From assembly GCF_001640805.2 (NCBI RefSeq), contig NC_066838.1, positions 19,030,749 to 19,094,748 on the forward strand: DNA of 64,000 bases, written 5' to 3'. Numbering within the stretch: position 1 is the first letter of the stretch; each line of letters starts with the position of its first letter. The translations under genes and the position numbers were made by a program. Below the pieces are notes generated by a model. The model did not search any database, was not told the origin of the DNA, and saw only the letters and a list, made by a program, of their open reading frames with translations. Positions 36,903 to 49,740 of this stretch are shown piece after piece. This stretch comes from Lates calcarifer. Lineage: Eukaryota > Chordata > Actinopteri > Centropomidae.

Positions 36903-39900
36903 CATCATCTATCCAGCCTTACCATTCTGGTCTACACCTGAGCAGTCTCTCCTTTTTGCCACTACCTCCTGCCCTCATTTGCATGCCTTTTCATGGGAAA
37001 ACGTCCCATGCGGAAATGAATTTCAGTATCGCTGAATATACTTATAACAGTGAATTCTACAGTGGTTTGCTGAGGAAGGATCTTGCTTTGGAATCCCTTT
37101 ATCCTTTAAAAAAAACTCTATAACTCAGCTCCAGCTTGCTTTGAAACACACAGATAATAGCACGCAATGTTGAGTTAGGGGGTTTCTGCTTTGGCTTACA
37201 GTTTAGCCCTGATGCTGTTATTACTGTGGTCACTCCCTTTGTACTTGAATCCATATTCAAATATTGGGGATTTATGGGTATTGATGTTTTTAACCTCTTT
37301 CTGCTGACATATTAGAATTCAAAATAGCATTCCTGAGTAATGGTAAGGCAGTGATGCGGAGGCATATTTTATGGATACTGTTTGAATGTCAAACTGAGAA
37401 AACCACTAGCACAGCATAAGAGACAAAAGCGTAGACAGAGAGAGGGAGTCAAACACTGAGAAAAAGAGGCAGTGAGGAAAAAAGAAAGATAGAATGGAAG
37501 AAATACAAAGAGGGAGAGAAAGATTGAGCAGATTAAGGATGCATTGCTGTGTCTGAGCTTCATAGGCATATAAGCTTGATTCATGCAAATCAATGTGGTT
37601 GTCAGCTTCTAAGACACAGCCACAATGGCCCCTTTATGCTGGGTGAAGCTCAGCACTCTTCTTGATCGCTAAAGGGCAATAATTATTGAACATATCCAGC
37701 CAATATGCCGTGTCTCTGGTTACAGAAACTGTCAACCCCACATTTAAATGACAGCGACTCGATAATACTGGAATATCAAATAAAAATGTAGCTTTGCCTC
37801 GTCTCGTGTATGTGCACGCACACTCCCTTCCCTTTCATTGACTCCTATTTTGAATTCCATTCTGTCAGCTCTCTGAGCATGGCTAAACACCAGCAAATGA
37901 ATTCAGTAGGTGGTGATGTGTGTCGGGTACTGCATGTAATAATGCATATTAAAATTCCATAATTGGAGTCTAATTAGAGAGGTAATAAAGTCTACTCAAA
38001 ACTCTGATGCAGTCATCTCTGAGCAAAGTAAGCAGAAGTCTAACTTTTCTCCCGTGAGGCATCTGAAGGTAGAAGAGAAGGTGCTTTCACCATGCTGCCA
38101 TGGTGACAACAGCTCACCTTAGATCACATTTTACTTTGAATGTTTCTCTGCTAGAGGTGAATGCTCAGTTTTAAGAAGACTCCCAGCTTTGTTCTGCCTC
38201 ATGAAGGGAGACTGTAGCCATCAAGAGTCCCGGTGATGTCTGATGTAGAATGACCCCAGGTAACAGTGATATGTCGATCTGCCAGCGCTTCAGAGTTTCA
38301 CGACTATCAAAACTAAACTACAAAACAAACTGAACATTCATGACAGATATAATATATTTAAATGTGTCATAATCAGTCATAAAAGCTAGGATGATGAGAG
38401 GCCATCCAGGTGTTAATGAGAAAGTGCCTTGTAAATGCATCATTAGCACAAGGCGTTGCAGTGTAACACCGTGCACACAGGAGCCACATCCTTGTGAAAA
38501 AGATTTTTGAGATTTTCCATCTCAAATAAATGTGAAACTAATGGAGTGATGCTAGCAGTGTTTTGGCTGTGTACGGACTGTACACCTCATATACTACTCA
38601 GCTCTGTTTCATCCTGTCAGCAGTAAAATGCTAACACCTTCTGCACCATGTCCCAGATTTGGACCATTTGCATAAACTGCCATCTTAAATTATTCACAGC
38701 TGCTGTCTTGGCTTTTCTGACTAATTATATTTTGAGCTCCTGCTGCCTTTCGTTCTAACATGTAGACAAAGAGAGAGTCCCGACAGAAGCGCCTGCACAC
38801 ATCACCCCATGCAAACAGCAAATACATGCATGTTCAGCACCACAACACTTCAACACAATAGTTTTTTTGACTTGTCTTTGACATTATTCTTCACATGAGC
38901 ATTTTTCTTACCTTACCACAATTCCTCCACTGCCCTCCACTTGTATTTGTATTTTTCCCAGCATGTAGTGGATTGTAGCGGGTCCAATTCAGAACAAAAT
39001 GACTGAATTGGCTTATTGAATGTTTTTTATCCGTTTACTGTTTTATTGAAGGGCAACCACAAGCAGGAGGTTTGTGTTAACAAATGTGCAGGACCAAAGA
39101 GCCACAAAGACATTCTCTGAGGTAAACTTTCATACTTCTGGAAGGACTTGACCTCTGCTGAACCTTGAGAGTTGCCAAGCCTTTGGTATATGTTTGAGAA
39201 AGAAGAATACCTCACTTTTTTAGGGCCTGGAGTACATCAGAGGAGACTGAAATAACAGGCTTCTAACTAATAGTTTCAAACTCAATTTATTAGTTTTCGT
39301 TACAATGGCAGTACTAATTAACCACTATTTTCTCCCACACAACCTTGTGGAAAGAAAAGCATGGCTGAAGTTCCAAATATGTTTGTTTCTTCTACCAATA
39401 CTCTAAGCTCAGTAGCAGAAAACCTGCACTCTCTCTTCTGTAAATAGTCAAGCACCAGGTCTTAATTAACAATAGTGCATTTAAAGTAACTCTACTGTGG
39501 CTATGCCCATTTAGATCTTCAGTGCTCATAAACACCTTGTGCAATTTAAAACGTGTGGCGTCGCAAAAAGTTTGTGACTCTGAAGGTAATTTGCAGTTGG
39601 TTTAGGAAATCAACCCAGGAGTCTGAGTGAACACAGACGCACAACTCATACCTGTAATTCCTCACATAAACAAGCCGGTACAAACACACATGCCTTTCCT
39701 TAACATGGTGAACATTCATTCGACTTCCGAACAGCATATGTGCTAATCAGTCAAACCAGGCTCCAGCTACTGTAGCTGACAATCTGGCACACGTTTACTT
39801 TCTCTCTCTAAAACCTCAGCTTTTTCTCCCCACTCACGGATTTTCTCATTATCAACTAATCTGAGTTCAACAGTTGAATTCGACAGAACTTGACAATTCC

Positions 39901-40209
39901 TTAATTACTATTAGGTCCTCCTCATCCCTCCAAGCAAATACTGATTTATACCTTCATTAGAAAGCATTAGGTATCTCATCCTTCCTTCCCTCCTTCCTGC
40001 CCATTTTCTTACCTCTTTCCTGTCCCTGTCCCTCGTGTGTGTGTAATTGAGTATGTATTTGTGCATGTGTAGTACATTTTTATTATATTCCTTAATGTGC
40101 GAATAGTGATGCGTCACAGACAAATGTACTACTGAAGGGCATTAGTCATCATCTCCTGGAAGTCACAGATAAACAATATGCCAAGAAGATAGTCACACTG
40201 TTCCAGAGG

Positions 40210-40211
<2 letters not shown>
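36903..40211. other. Non-coding stretch, no gene seen
   Basis: A purine-rich tract at 37428-37525 gives a very strong minus-strand acceptor-like sequence (tgcctctttttctcag at about 37460) with no donor after it. CACCATG and CATGGTG flank five bases at 38088-38105. No domain-bearing frame was found. Confidence 0.55.

Positions 40212-40260
<49 letters not shown>
40212..40260. repeat. (AC)15(AT)n compound microsatellite
   Basis: Fifteen AC units (40212-40241) pass directly into about nine AT units, with unbroken purine-pyrimidine alternation over about 50 bases. Confidence 0.97.
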
Positions 40261-43200
40261 AGGCAAGCACTTAATCACACATAATACAAGTATGGTGGCA
40301 TGTATGCTTTGTGGGTTTGTGTGTTTTACGCTCCACCGGAAAGCCCTTAATCTAATCCAGGGTGAGTTCCTCTGATAAATAATTGAAACTGTGAATTCGT
40401 TCACAACCAGAGATAGCAGCTCTTGATATTTCTCCACTTGCTGCAAATCAGCCCTGCTTTCTCTTCATACTCACACACTGACCCAACTCCCTGTGAGAAA
40501 CTATCCTGGGACTTCTCACACAACTTTCATTTTTTGACTTGAGCAATGGCAGAATACATACCAAGGACTCCTGTTACTGTTACTTTTGGGACTCTTTCTG
40601 GGCAGAGACTATGTGGTGGCCATGAGGAAGTTTGGAGAAAATGCAACTTGTAGAAAAAGAGAAATGAAAATGTTTCAAGAAGCTTATTCTGGCATGTAGA
40701 GTGAGCTCTCTCTGTTCTCCCCTTTTTACTTTCCCTCACTCTGTCTCTCTCTCCAGTCATTGTTACCCAGGGAGCTGTTTTGCTGAATAACTATTTCCAC
40801 ATTAACATATTCTATTGCCTGCTTACCTGCTTTGTTATGCAAGATCCAAGCACCAGTATTAAATATTAAACTTAAAAGCCAATGTGAAAAGATGTGTCAC
40901 CTTTCTAACTGTATGTATGGCTGAAAAGAATCTTTACTTGAGCAATATTTTATGCATCTCCAATCTATATAAATATTAGAGCAGAGTAAAGGGCAGTTAG
41001 AAGAGGTGTGAGTGAAAGCAAAGCGTGAAATCACCTTCATAAATCACACTGTTTACCACTGATGACATATCTCATTCATCAGTCTGAATCCATCAGTTGA
41101 TGTAAAATATGTCTGGGCCTGATGATGAAGCTGCTGATGTCTGAGCCAACAATAACCTTGTGTGACAGAGTGTGAGTGAGTGTGTAATGTGTTTGGACAC
41201 AGCTGCATTCTCTTATGGTTACAGTTGACAGTAGGTGGGTTATTCCCTTCTGAATTTCATTTTGTTTGGGACATAATATCCTCTAAAGACACTGAGACTG
41301 ACACTGATATGATACCAAATAAGTTGATACTTTTCTTTATGAGACCTTTCTAGAGCTGACAAACTTGTACACAATATTGATTTTGCACAGACACCCAGTT
41401 TCCTTCTAACAGATGTTTTTACAAAGGCTTGTGGGATTGAGATGTGACCAGCAGAATTTTCTATCAGAGCAGGAATCTGTGGACATACTGTCACTTTTCC
41501 AGCCACAACAGAGGTTATGCTGTAAACATCATTTCACTCTACAGTATGTGTGAGAGTCACTCTGCCATCTCCTCCAGCCCCTCTGTTGTCCTTGTGTCAC
41601 AACACTGGTGAGAAATATGCTGGATTTGTGTCTCCCCACATTTTCTCAAAGGCTCAGGACATCTGCTGTGACTGCTGGTAACACTTGCAGACGGATGAGT
41701 AGTGTAGTACGTGATGACAAACCTTCACACCATCTGTAAAGTCGCGCGATTATAAAACTTAATAAAAAATACTCAATGTATCTGACAGAAGATCCTGAGT
41801 CACACTCCATCACCCAGGGTTCTGAGCAAATTAATCGCTCGTCCTCACTTATTTAATATGTTTTTATCTCCATGTGGCTGACCGACAGCTTGGCAGGATG
41901 TTACACTTTGTCATTGTTTACTTTGAGCGTTGGCCTGAGCCAGACCCATTAGATTGCCAGTTATGTCTCTTGGACACACACACACAGACATTCAAGGAGA
42001 GAGGAGAGGGGTTTCAAGGAGAGAGGAGAGGGGTTTTCTGGTTACATATGAAACGTCACAGCCTTGGGAGTAGCAAAGTAGCGGGGGAAGACTTGGAAGC
42101 TTCTTAAAAACACAAAATGTTTTAAGTTCCATCCACCTCAGTTTTCCTCTGCAGAGAAAGAGGCGCAACTGATGAGCTCACTTCTATCACACTCTCAGCA
42201 ATCAAGCACAGACCACCATGGCCTCATATTTAGTGTAAGTAGGAATATTTACAGCAAACATACAAACAAATGCATTGAGCAGAACCTTAACTCTGAAGAA
42301 AAGGCTGTCTTACAACTAGCTATTGTCAAGTTCAAAACAAATCAAAGCCATGACAGTTGCATTTTTTTGGCTTTGTAATGTGTCGTTCATTCATTCAATG
42401 AATAGAAGTGATGGTCACAGTCTACTAACAGCAATCATACAGAGATGGAGAGAGTGTAAAAGAGTGAGAGCAGGAAAATGAAAATAAAGCACAGACTGTA
42501 ATATCCTTAGTTCTTCAACAAAAGACTATGCTGAATGTGGTTACTCCAGGGAGTCTTTCTAACCTTTACTCGTTCCTGAATAATAGCTCTAACGCCAGCT
42601 AGTTCCAACTGTGTAATCTAAATATAATTGGAGGGGGAGCACCACTTCCTTAGCAGGGAATATGAGTCTTTATAGCCAGTATCTCCAAATTAAACTCTCC
42701 CTGCTGCACATCTGATCAATATCGCCTCAAATGCAGCTTGTGCTGGCAAGGCTGTGATATCATCTGTGGAATCTTGTCACTTTAGTGTGTCTGTTGATAG
42801 GCATAGGCATTTTACTTTTATATTTATAGCTGATATTAAATTGCATCGTGGAATTCAGATTTCTCATAATACAAGCTTCCTGTCACCATTTTCTGGTGTG
42901 TTTGTTTGGTTCAATGCTCAGTTCTTCATTAAAAAGCTTCTCTACCTGCTATCTGTGAATTCAGAAGCATGCAGTTACTACATGTTAATGAAATACAACA
43001 TGAACACTACCAAATCACTCTCTGTCTAACTCAAGAGGTTGTTTGGATGATCAGATGGATTTTAAGCTTTTTCCCTCTGTCAGAACACAATAGCCTGACA
43101 TTTCAGCATCCTACATGGAGAAACTAACTAAACACATCCACCACAGCAATAACTGTGTGAGTGCACTGGGTGTGTAAATTGCTCTGCGACTCTTATGAAG

Positions 43201-43742
43201 CTGGTGCTAAGATCTTCTGGCAGCGAGGAGTGGATTGTTGGAGCTCTAGTCAACGGCAATGAGTGAATACCAAGTAGTTAGTAAATACAACTCAATGTAT
43301 CCCACTGATGAAAACCAGATCATAAAAGTATGGCTGCTGCAGCCATTTTATGAGAAACCAGTCTGTAGTTTGCACAGATACACCTATTTTGAGCAATTGT
43401 GAGTGTAAACAGCAAATCTAATGCACAAATGGAGCGCACAAGGAGCTACTTTTGACAGCATTATCATTAAGGGGGCCATAAGAGAACAAGGTATTCTGTG
43501 TTCATGCAGGTATAAATTCACACATTTCATTCCTTATTTCTTCATTACAGGTGACACAGCACATGCATGTGGGGCCCTGTCAAAACAAGCCACAACAAGG
43601 GCTTCCAATCTGCTCGACTCAGCCCATTGTGTACCTAACCACATAAGCTACGATTTCCCTCAACTTGTTCTCTCCTCAGTCCAGAATCAATGCCTGTCAT
43701 GACTTTACACTGCTGTTAGCATTGACATTTGTTGGCCCTTAC
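40261..43742. other. Non-coding stretch, no gene seen
   Basis: It contains a two-copy 22-bp tandem repeat (listed). A weak plus-strand exon-like segment at 42199-42234 has ACCACCATGGCC (a good start context) just before a TAGT|gtaagt donor. A 3' splice-site-like string (ttatttcttcattacag) ends at about 43550. Confidence 0.5.
41991..42034 (+). repeat. Perfect 22-bp tandem duplication
   Basis: TTCAAGGAGAGAGGAGAGGG+GT occurs twice in a row without a mismatch (41991-42012 and 42013-42034). A perfect pair suggests a recent slippage or duplication. Confidence 0.95.
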
Positions 43743-43771
43743 TTCCTTTGTCATTTCCTCTGGGGAGTTTA
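43743..43771 (-). other. Candidate 29-nt microexon
   Basis: On the minus strand a pyrimidine tract of more than 30 bases ending cgctgtctcctccatcag leads into 29 bases and then GGAA|gtaagg. Two frames are open; one reads NSPEEMTKE and ends on a codon boundary, the other KLPRGNDKG. The acceptor is among the strongest in the window. The recursive-type site at 43873 lies 102 bases upstream in the transcript. Caution: the tract is the complement of one of many purine-rich runs here, so it may be accidental. Confidence 0.33.
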
Positions 43772-43867
43772 CTGATGGAGGAGACAGCGAGGGAAGAAGA
43801 AAAGAGGGGATGGCCAGGGAGGATGGGAAATGAGGCTATTAAATTTTAAAGAAATAAACCATTTTAT

Positions 43868-43915
43868 TCTTACCTGGTTTGGAAGAAGGGAGGCAGCAAG
43901 GTGGAGGGAAGACAT
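43868..43915 (-). other. Candidate recursive splice site (3' splice site abutting 5' splice site)
   Basis: Read on the minus strand, ccttgctgcctcccttcttc then caaaccag runs directly into gtaagaat, with the junction between 43874 and 43873. A pyrimidine tract plus CAG immediately followed by GTAAGA has the form of a ratchet point used to remove very long introns in steps. In vertebrates these sites are followed by a short 'RS-exon' carrying stops. Here the next donor (GGAA|gtaagg at 43743) would give a 131-nt RS-exon with stops in all three frames. Three A residues at -5 to -7 weaken the tract slightly. Splicing is inferred. Confidence 0.35.
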
Positions 43916-46544
43916 GTAAAAGAAAGAGTTTCTGTTAGGAATATATTTATAAATAGAGAAATCCTTTTAAAAAAATATAAGTACTGTATGTGGTCAAAAT
44001 GCATCCAGTTTTGTTATATTTGTTTTCTCTGCTGAAAGTTGTATTGGCAGCTGAATGTTGGCAACATCAATACTGCAAAAGATCAAGCCCTGTGTTTTCA
44101 GCTTTCTCTCTTTTCTCTTGTTGCTCCCTCTCTCTCTCTCTCTCTTACATACACAGATACTTGCACACACAGAGAAATAACTGGGAATGGTCTCACACAT
44201 CTGAAATATTCTTTAACAGATAACGCTCTTCAGAGGCTCCCTTCCAACAAAATATCTCCATGTCCCCTGGCACAAACAGCCATGCACCAAAACAGCATAA
44301 AGAACTGATGTGAATAATGTATAAACAGTGATTGTAAAATTCTAGCACAGTGTATGTATTGTTACTTTCTATCATGACAGATTTTTGGGTTGCCCCATTA
44401 GCTGGCTGTGGACAGATTGTGATTTACATTGTGCAGCCATGCAGCACTATTCTCAAGCCTGGACAGAGGGCTAATGGAGGCACACACGCAGCTTTTATTA
44501 GCTGTGAAATCCAATGGCATCAAATATTAAACACTTCATTATGGAGCACTGCTTGTCTTGTTCCACAGAACAGCCACTTAAACCTACAACAGCCAGGAGA
44601 AAATAAAGAGAAAAGGAATATGCGATGACAGCTGTAATTACTGGAAATCTATTTTATAAGATGGGAAATTGCAGAGTGTGTGTTTGTGGATGTATATGTA
44701 CCGTATGTGTGTGCATGTGCGCCTGCCAAAATGTGTGCTTGTACTCGTGTCAGGCTGCAACAAGCATTATGTTGTATGTTAATAATTAATCCTTATATAT
44801 AAAAACAAGAACGGTTTTCTCAGTGGACAGAGAGGAGTGTGTGTTTAATAAAATGAAATGTTTCAGTTACATCTAACTTCGTAGCCTGTTGAAGCCTGAC
44901 TTAGCAGCTCATGCCAAGCACAGTGGGCAGCAGTGGCGAGGGGTGACCGGATGAAGAAAAGCCCAGGACAGGTGGGGGGGGGGGTGGACAGACAGGCTAG
45001 AGGATGAGGCAGGGAATTGGAGAAGAACCAGACAGGCAGCCGTCAGAGCGCATGAGTGACAGCTTCACCGATGACCTCTGAATGATTTATCCCTAGACAT
45101 GCTTCTGTCTATCAGAGCATCAGAGGCCATTAACATCAGACAACGGAGTGAGTGGGGACAGAGTGGAGCCTTGGCTCATCTGTCATTACTTAAAAGTTGA
45201 CCCTCAGGATGGAGGGATGAAAACGTTCCCTCTCTACCAAAGCTGTCCGGTTCTCTATAGTATGCAGACATTTCTCAGAGGAACTACTACTGTGAGGTAA
45301 AGGTCTCCCCGATTTTCTTTCATTTTTTCATAAAAATGATCAAACCTTTGCAGCTTACAACTTTAATCAATTGTAATCTGGTCCACCTTGACCATTGTAT
45401 CATAGAGCCTGAGGAACTGTATTTGACTTTAAAAAGCACAGGCACTCACTCTGACTCCCAAGTGTAATTGATATTCATAGAGGTTTCTTTCTAGCACCTC
45501 TTATTTATCTGCTACAGCAGGGGTTAAAGCTCACTTTAAAAAGAAAGGCTGCAAAGAAGTACAAAGAGTTAACTTTGCTCACACTGAGAGGGAGCTGGCA
45601 TGCAATTACTTTGGTTGTTTTATTCATTAATGTACTTCATTTTATTGAAAATAATTGCAAGCGCTTTGGCCTTTAAGCCTAGAAAAATGTAGCAAACTGT
45701 GCCAAGATTGAGATCGCAACCCCAGCAGCTTTGGAGTAGACCACTGAAAGCCCACTTTCCTGTAAATGTACAAATGAAGAAAAACAGCACAGGGGGATGG
45801 TTGTGCTGACATCTGTTTATGCCGGTCTCAGATTTGAGAGAGAACACACTAACAGTTACGCTCATACATTTTCATCAACCAAATTCAGTGCCAACGGACC
45901 ATTAAAACAGTAATAGGATAACAGCAATTAAGCCCTGGGCCATGGGAGAGATGGAACCACTAGAGATAAAAGTGATGAGAGGAGGAGAGAGGAGAGGTAC
46001 AGATGGAGAGAGAAAAGGAGAGAGACATGATTAAATGTGGAGACAAATAAATATTAAAAACATTGGAGTAAAGACAAAGTCTAAAAAAACAAAGTCTAAA
46101 GCATAATGTCATGTTGTGCTAGAATCCTGAGTTTTAACCCATCACTGCAGTGAAGGTGGGAGATGAAAGACAGGGTTAAGCAGAAGGAGAAAAGTGTTTA
46201 GGATTCAATTAGCCTTGCCTCGCCTTGTTAGACCGGGCCAGGGCTGACAGCTGGAGGGGAAGGCAGGGAGGCCGACAGGCACATACATCCTTTCTCTACC
46301 ATGGCAGGTGACACCTCAGCCACTTGCAGCAATATCAGGTTGGAGACCGTAGACAATATCTACAGAGGCTTCTTTACAACTATCAGCGTCGCTGATTGAA
46401 TTACTTTCTGTCGAAATGAATGCATCTGAATATAAGCACTGACAGATCTAAGACATATTGCATCAACCAGTACAGTCACATAAAAGTTATCTCACTGTAC
46501 AGCAGCAGAATCAAAAGAATCAAAATGTTACATTCCTACTTTAG
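43916..46544. other. Non-coding stretch, no gene seen
   Basis: It holds a CT run at 44127-44145, an 11-base G run (44974-44984), TG-rich sequence at 44675-44760 and a purine tract at 45975-46030. The complex segment 45040-45160 could be conserved but shows no coding. Confidence 0.5.
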
Positions 46545-46632
46545 GGAGGTGAATCTTTCATTGCCTGGCCATGGCTATGATGTGGACATGAGGAAGGAGA
46601 CCTTAATCACTGATGTCAAAAGTAGGGCAAAA
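46545..46632 (+). other. Exon-like segment, 88 nt
   Basis: A 3' splice-site-like string (tacattcctactttag) opens an 88-base segment that ends AAA|gtaagt. One frame is open throughout and reads EVNLSLPGHGYDVDMRKETL then ITDVKSRAK, a charged, exon-like composition ending on a codon boundary. The other frames contain stops. I do not recognise the protein. No neighbouring exon is evident, and it lies on the opposite strand to the microexon candidates. Confidence 0.3.
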
Positions 46633-47704
46633 GTAAGTGGCAGTGTGTGAACATTTTGCACTTAATTCTAAAGTGAACTATGGACAATAAGCCCTGACCT
46701 GAGGAGGTAGTGGATTATGATGGTACACCTCAATGAATAATTTGGACAGCGCCAATAATGAAGTCATAAACAGGCTTCATCCCATGCCCTCAGATCAGTT
46801 AGGAGCAAGCAGAGATAGCAACCATTGATTTTCTCCATGGCCCTGGATGTTCCGTGGATCTTGTCTGCAGACTGCCAACTATGTGCATCAATACAGACGT
46901 GCCTTGCTTTGCCAATGGTACCCTTCAAAAGGTGGAAGAGAGAGGCAGGGGCCTGTTTGTGTCCAGGGGTCATCTTAGAAGATGTTACTTGCCCCAGTTT
47001 GTAGTCGATGAGAAACTTTGTGTCTGTGTATGTGAAAAGAGTGAGGAAGACTGACAGAGACGGCATGCTTAAAAGCCAGTGTAAGACTTGATAGACAACA
47101 TTTCTGTCTGTGTTGTACCAGTTGCTCTAGCCTACTGTGGAAAAGTAACAGAAAACACATTTTATAGACATAACAGTATTCAAACTAGCCTAAACAAAGC
47201 AGAGACCAAAAACTGTTGAAGACCTAAGATTTAGTGTAACTGCACAACTCACTCTCTCTCTCTCAATATAAACATGCTGTGACAAAATTATCAGTTACAT
47301 ACCAAGATATGCTGCAATGCACCAACAAAGGCAGATAGTAAAACTGCAAGGAAGAAAACATGGATGCAAATAATGCAGGATTTGAAATACTTTTGTTGAA
47401 TGTAAACTCGCTGATTGTAAACAAAACCATTGTTTGTCTGTTCATTTGTTTTTTAAACTCCACGAGACACCTTTAATTTGGAAGTCAAACTATTCAGTTA
47501 CACGAGGACTGTATCTGTGATCTACAGCACATATGAAATTAAATATTAGCATTATTACTAAAGAAAAACAAAGAATGTATCCACAAATCTGTCCTTATAT
47601 TTCCATTAGTTGTCACTGAAACTGGCCTGCATATTACTATTTTCCTTGTCAACAGTGCTGTATTAATTAAGTGTATGGCTTCTCAGCCAAGAAGAGGCAG
47701 GTTG

Positions 47705-47726
47705 GTGTGTGTGTGTGTGTGTGTGT
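47705..47726. repeat. (GT)11 microsatellite
   Basis: Eleven perfect GT units. Confidence 0.95.
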
Positions 47727-49696
47727 ATAGATAGCTTTAGTGTCTCTGGCTGTGCCAATGAGAGACTGGACATCTTCCATTAGATCTCTAATAAAGCTCA
47801 ACCAAGTAAGAAAGGGCTATCTAATCAACCCTGTCACTACACACATCACCACTGCTGTTTACATTTTCAATTAGGCTTCTCACTCGCCCAACGCTTTGTG
47901 TGTGCATGTGTTTGTGTGTGTGTGCCTGAACCAATCACTTGTACAGGTTGCTGTGTACGGCACTCAGTGGGTAATCATGGGACTGTCAGTGACATGCCAT
48001 CTCTGATGGGCATCTACCATTAATATTTATGGTGCTCTAAATCAGCCCCACACTGAGCCCTGTGACAGCAATCACCCCAGTTTTTTTTAATATCCCCCAT
48101 CCAGATCAATTCTGATTAGCATTTCAAGCGCTTGGTGGAGCCATGCAGTCTGCTGAACTTCTCCTTGTTTCCAGAGATGAAGAGAGACAGAGAGAGGGAG
48201 ACAGAGGAGCAAAACACAGCTGACACCAAGTTAAACCAGAAATGAAATGTTTGCCATCCAACAACCAAAGTGGAGAGAAATTGATGTCTTGTTCTTTGAT
48301 GAAAAAAAGGAGGTGACAGTGCTGGAATATGCAATAAGAATAAAGATCCCCAGCAAACAATAAAAATTATTCAGCCAGTAAAGCAGTCACATGGTGTGTC
48401 ACATGCCAGCAGGAGACCCAGATGTAAAACCAAGACAAAAGTACCTGGGTAGGAATTTGCATGTCTTTATTGTTGAAATGGGAAGTGACATTTTCTGGCA
48501 TTAGAGGTAAGCTTTCGAGGCTCCTGTGAGCTCAGTCTCTTCTCTACCACCGTGGTGGTGCCATTTTATAAACCTTTGTGTGGACTGAGCTCCTTTTGTC
48601 TTCTCCAAAAGACAAACCAATCTGCTTATCTCGAAATCCAGAGGGAGCGAAGGCGTTTGTTTCTGCAGATCGAAATAATACGCAGGAGAGGATAGTAACC
48701 TTCTGAGCAACTGAATGGGTGGGAGGAGGCAGATTGTGTGTCAGTGTGTGAGAATGTGTCTGTCCCTGCATCTGTGTTATCAAGTGTGTTTATGTGTAAG
48801 AGAAAGCCTCTGCAGGCCTTGAGGCGCCCCCACAGATGTTTATTTGTAGTGACAGCAAGGTTTGTTCTCTCTGTGTTCCTATTTATCACACTGAGCTGAT
48901 TGTATGGCTGCGGCCAGCTCCCACAGAGAGGACACAATCACCGCCACGACAGATATGCATGAGTAAGCAATACAGCTCTATGAATGCACAGACATAATCT
49001 ATCAGCTTGGATCAGCATTCCTCACTGAGAAAAATTAATATAAGCAAAGAGGGGCAGCGGACGAAGTCCTGGATATGGAATGTTAATTTGTTCCCTCTTA
49101 TAATGCATTATTAATGCGAGATATACTGAAAGGTTTGAGGTAAATCTTAAAAGATCATTCACTGAGCTCTGAGTGTACAGAAGTCATCTGAAAAACAAAC
49201 AAATGATAGACACTAGCTGGCATTCTAGAAGAAAGGATGAGGGAAGAACAAGCAGGAAGGAGAGGGTAGGAGCGACTCCTTTGGGGAACAAAATGCTCTT
49301 TGCGGCTTTAGTGAAAATAATGACTCACCAAATGGAGCACTTTAAGGAAATTCACACTCAACTCTCTTGGCTCTCTCCCTTTTCCATTCTCTCTTCTGTG
49401 CTTCCCTCCTCGCTCCTCGCTTCACTGTTACATTGTCTTTTTGCCTCCCATAAGGAATATCACAAGGCTCCAAAAAAGCACACAGAGAGACTCTCATCGC
49501 TTGCACACTTGTGTCTTCTAATACACACTCACACCCATGCACCTCCATGTACACTGATACAGATAGGTGGCATACACCTGCAAATCCCCAGTGTGATTCT
49601 TGACCTTTTCACATGAGTCATGTTTCCCATAAATATCTTCTTTTGTGTGCTTGCTTTTCAAAGTGTCTATACGTGTGCTTGTCTCTGTCTATATCG

Positions 49697-49740
49697 TGTG
49701 TGTGTGTCTATGTGTGTGTGTCTATGTGTGTGTGTCTCTA
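49697..49740 (+). repeat. 14-bp minisatellite, three copies
   Basis: The unit TGTGTGTGTGTCTA occurs twice exactly, then once with a CTCTA end, giving a higher-order repeat inside TG-rich DNA. Confidence 0.9.

Noticed and set aside
37428..37525. Very strong minus-strand acceptor-like tract near 37460
   Set aside because: It is the complement of a GA-rich low-complexity run and no donor follows within a usable distance.
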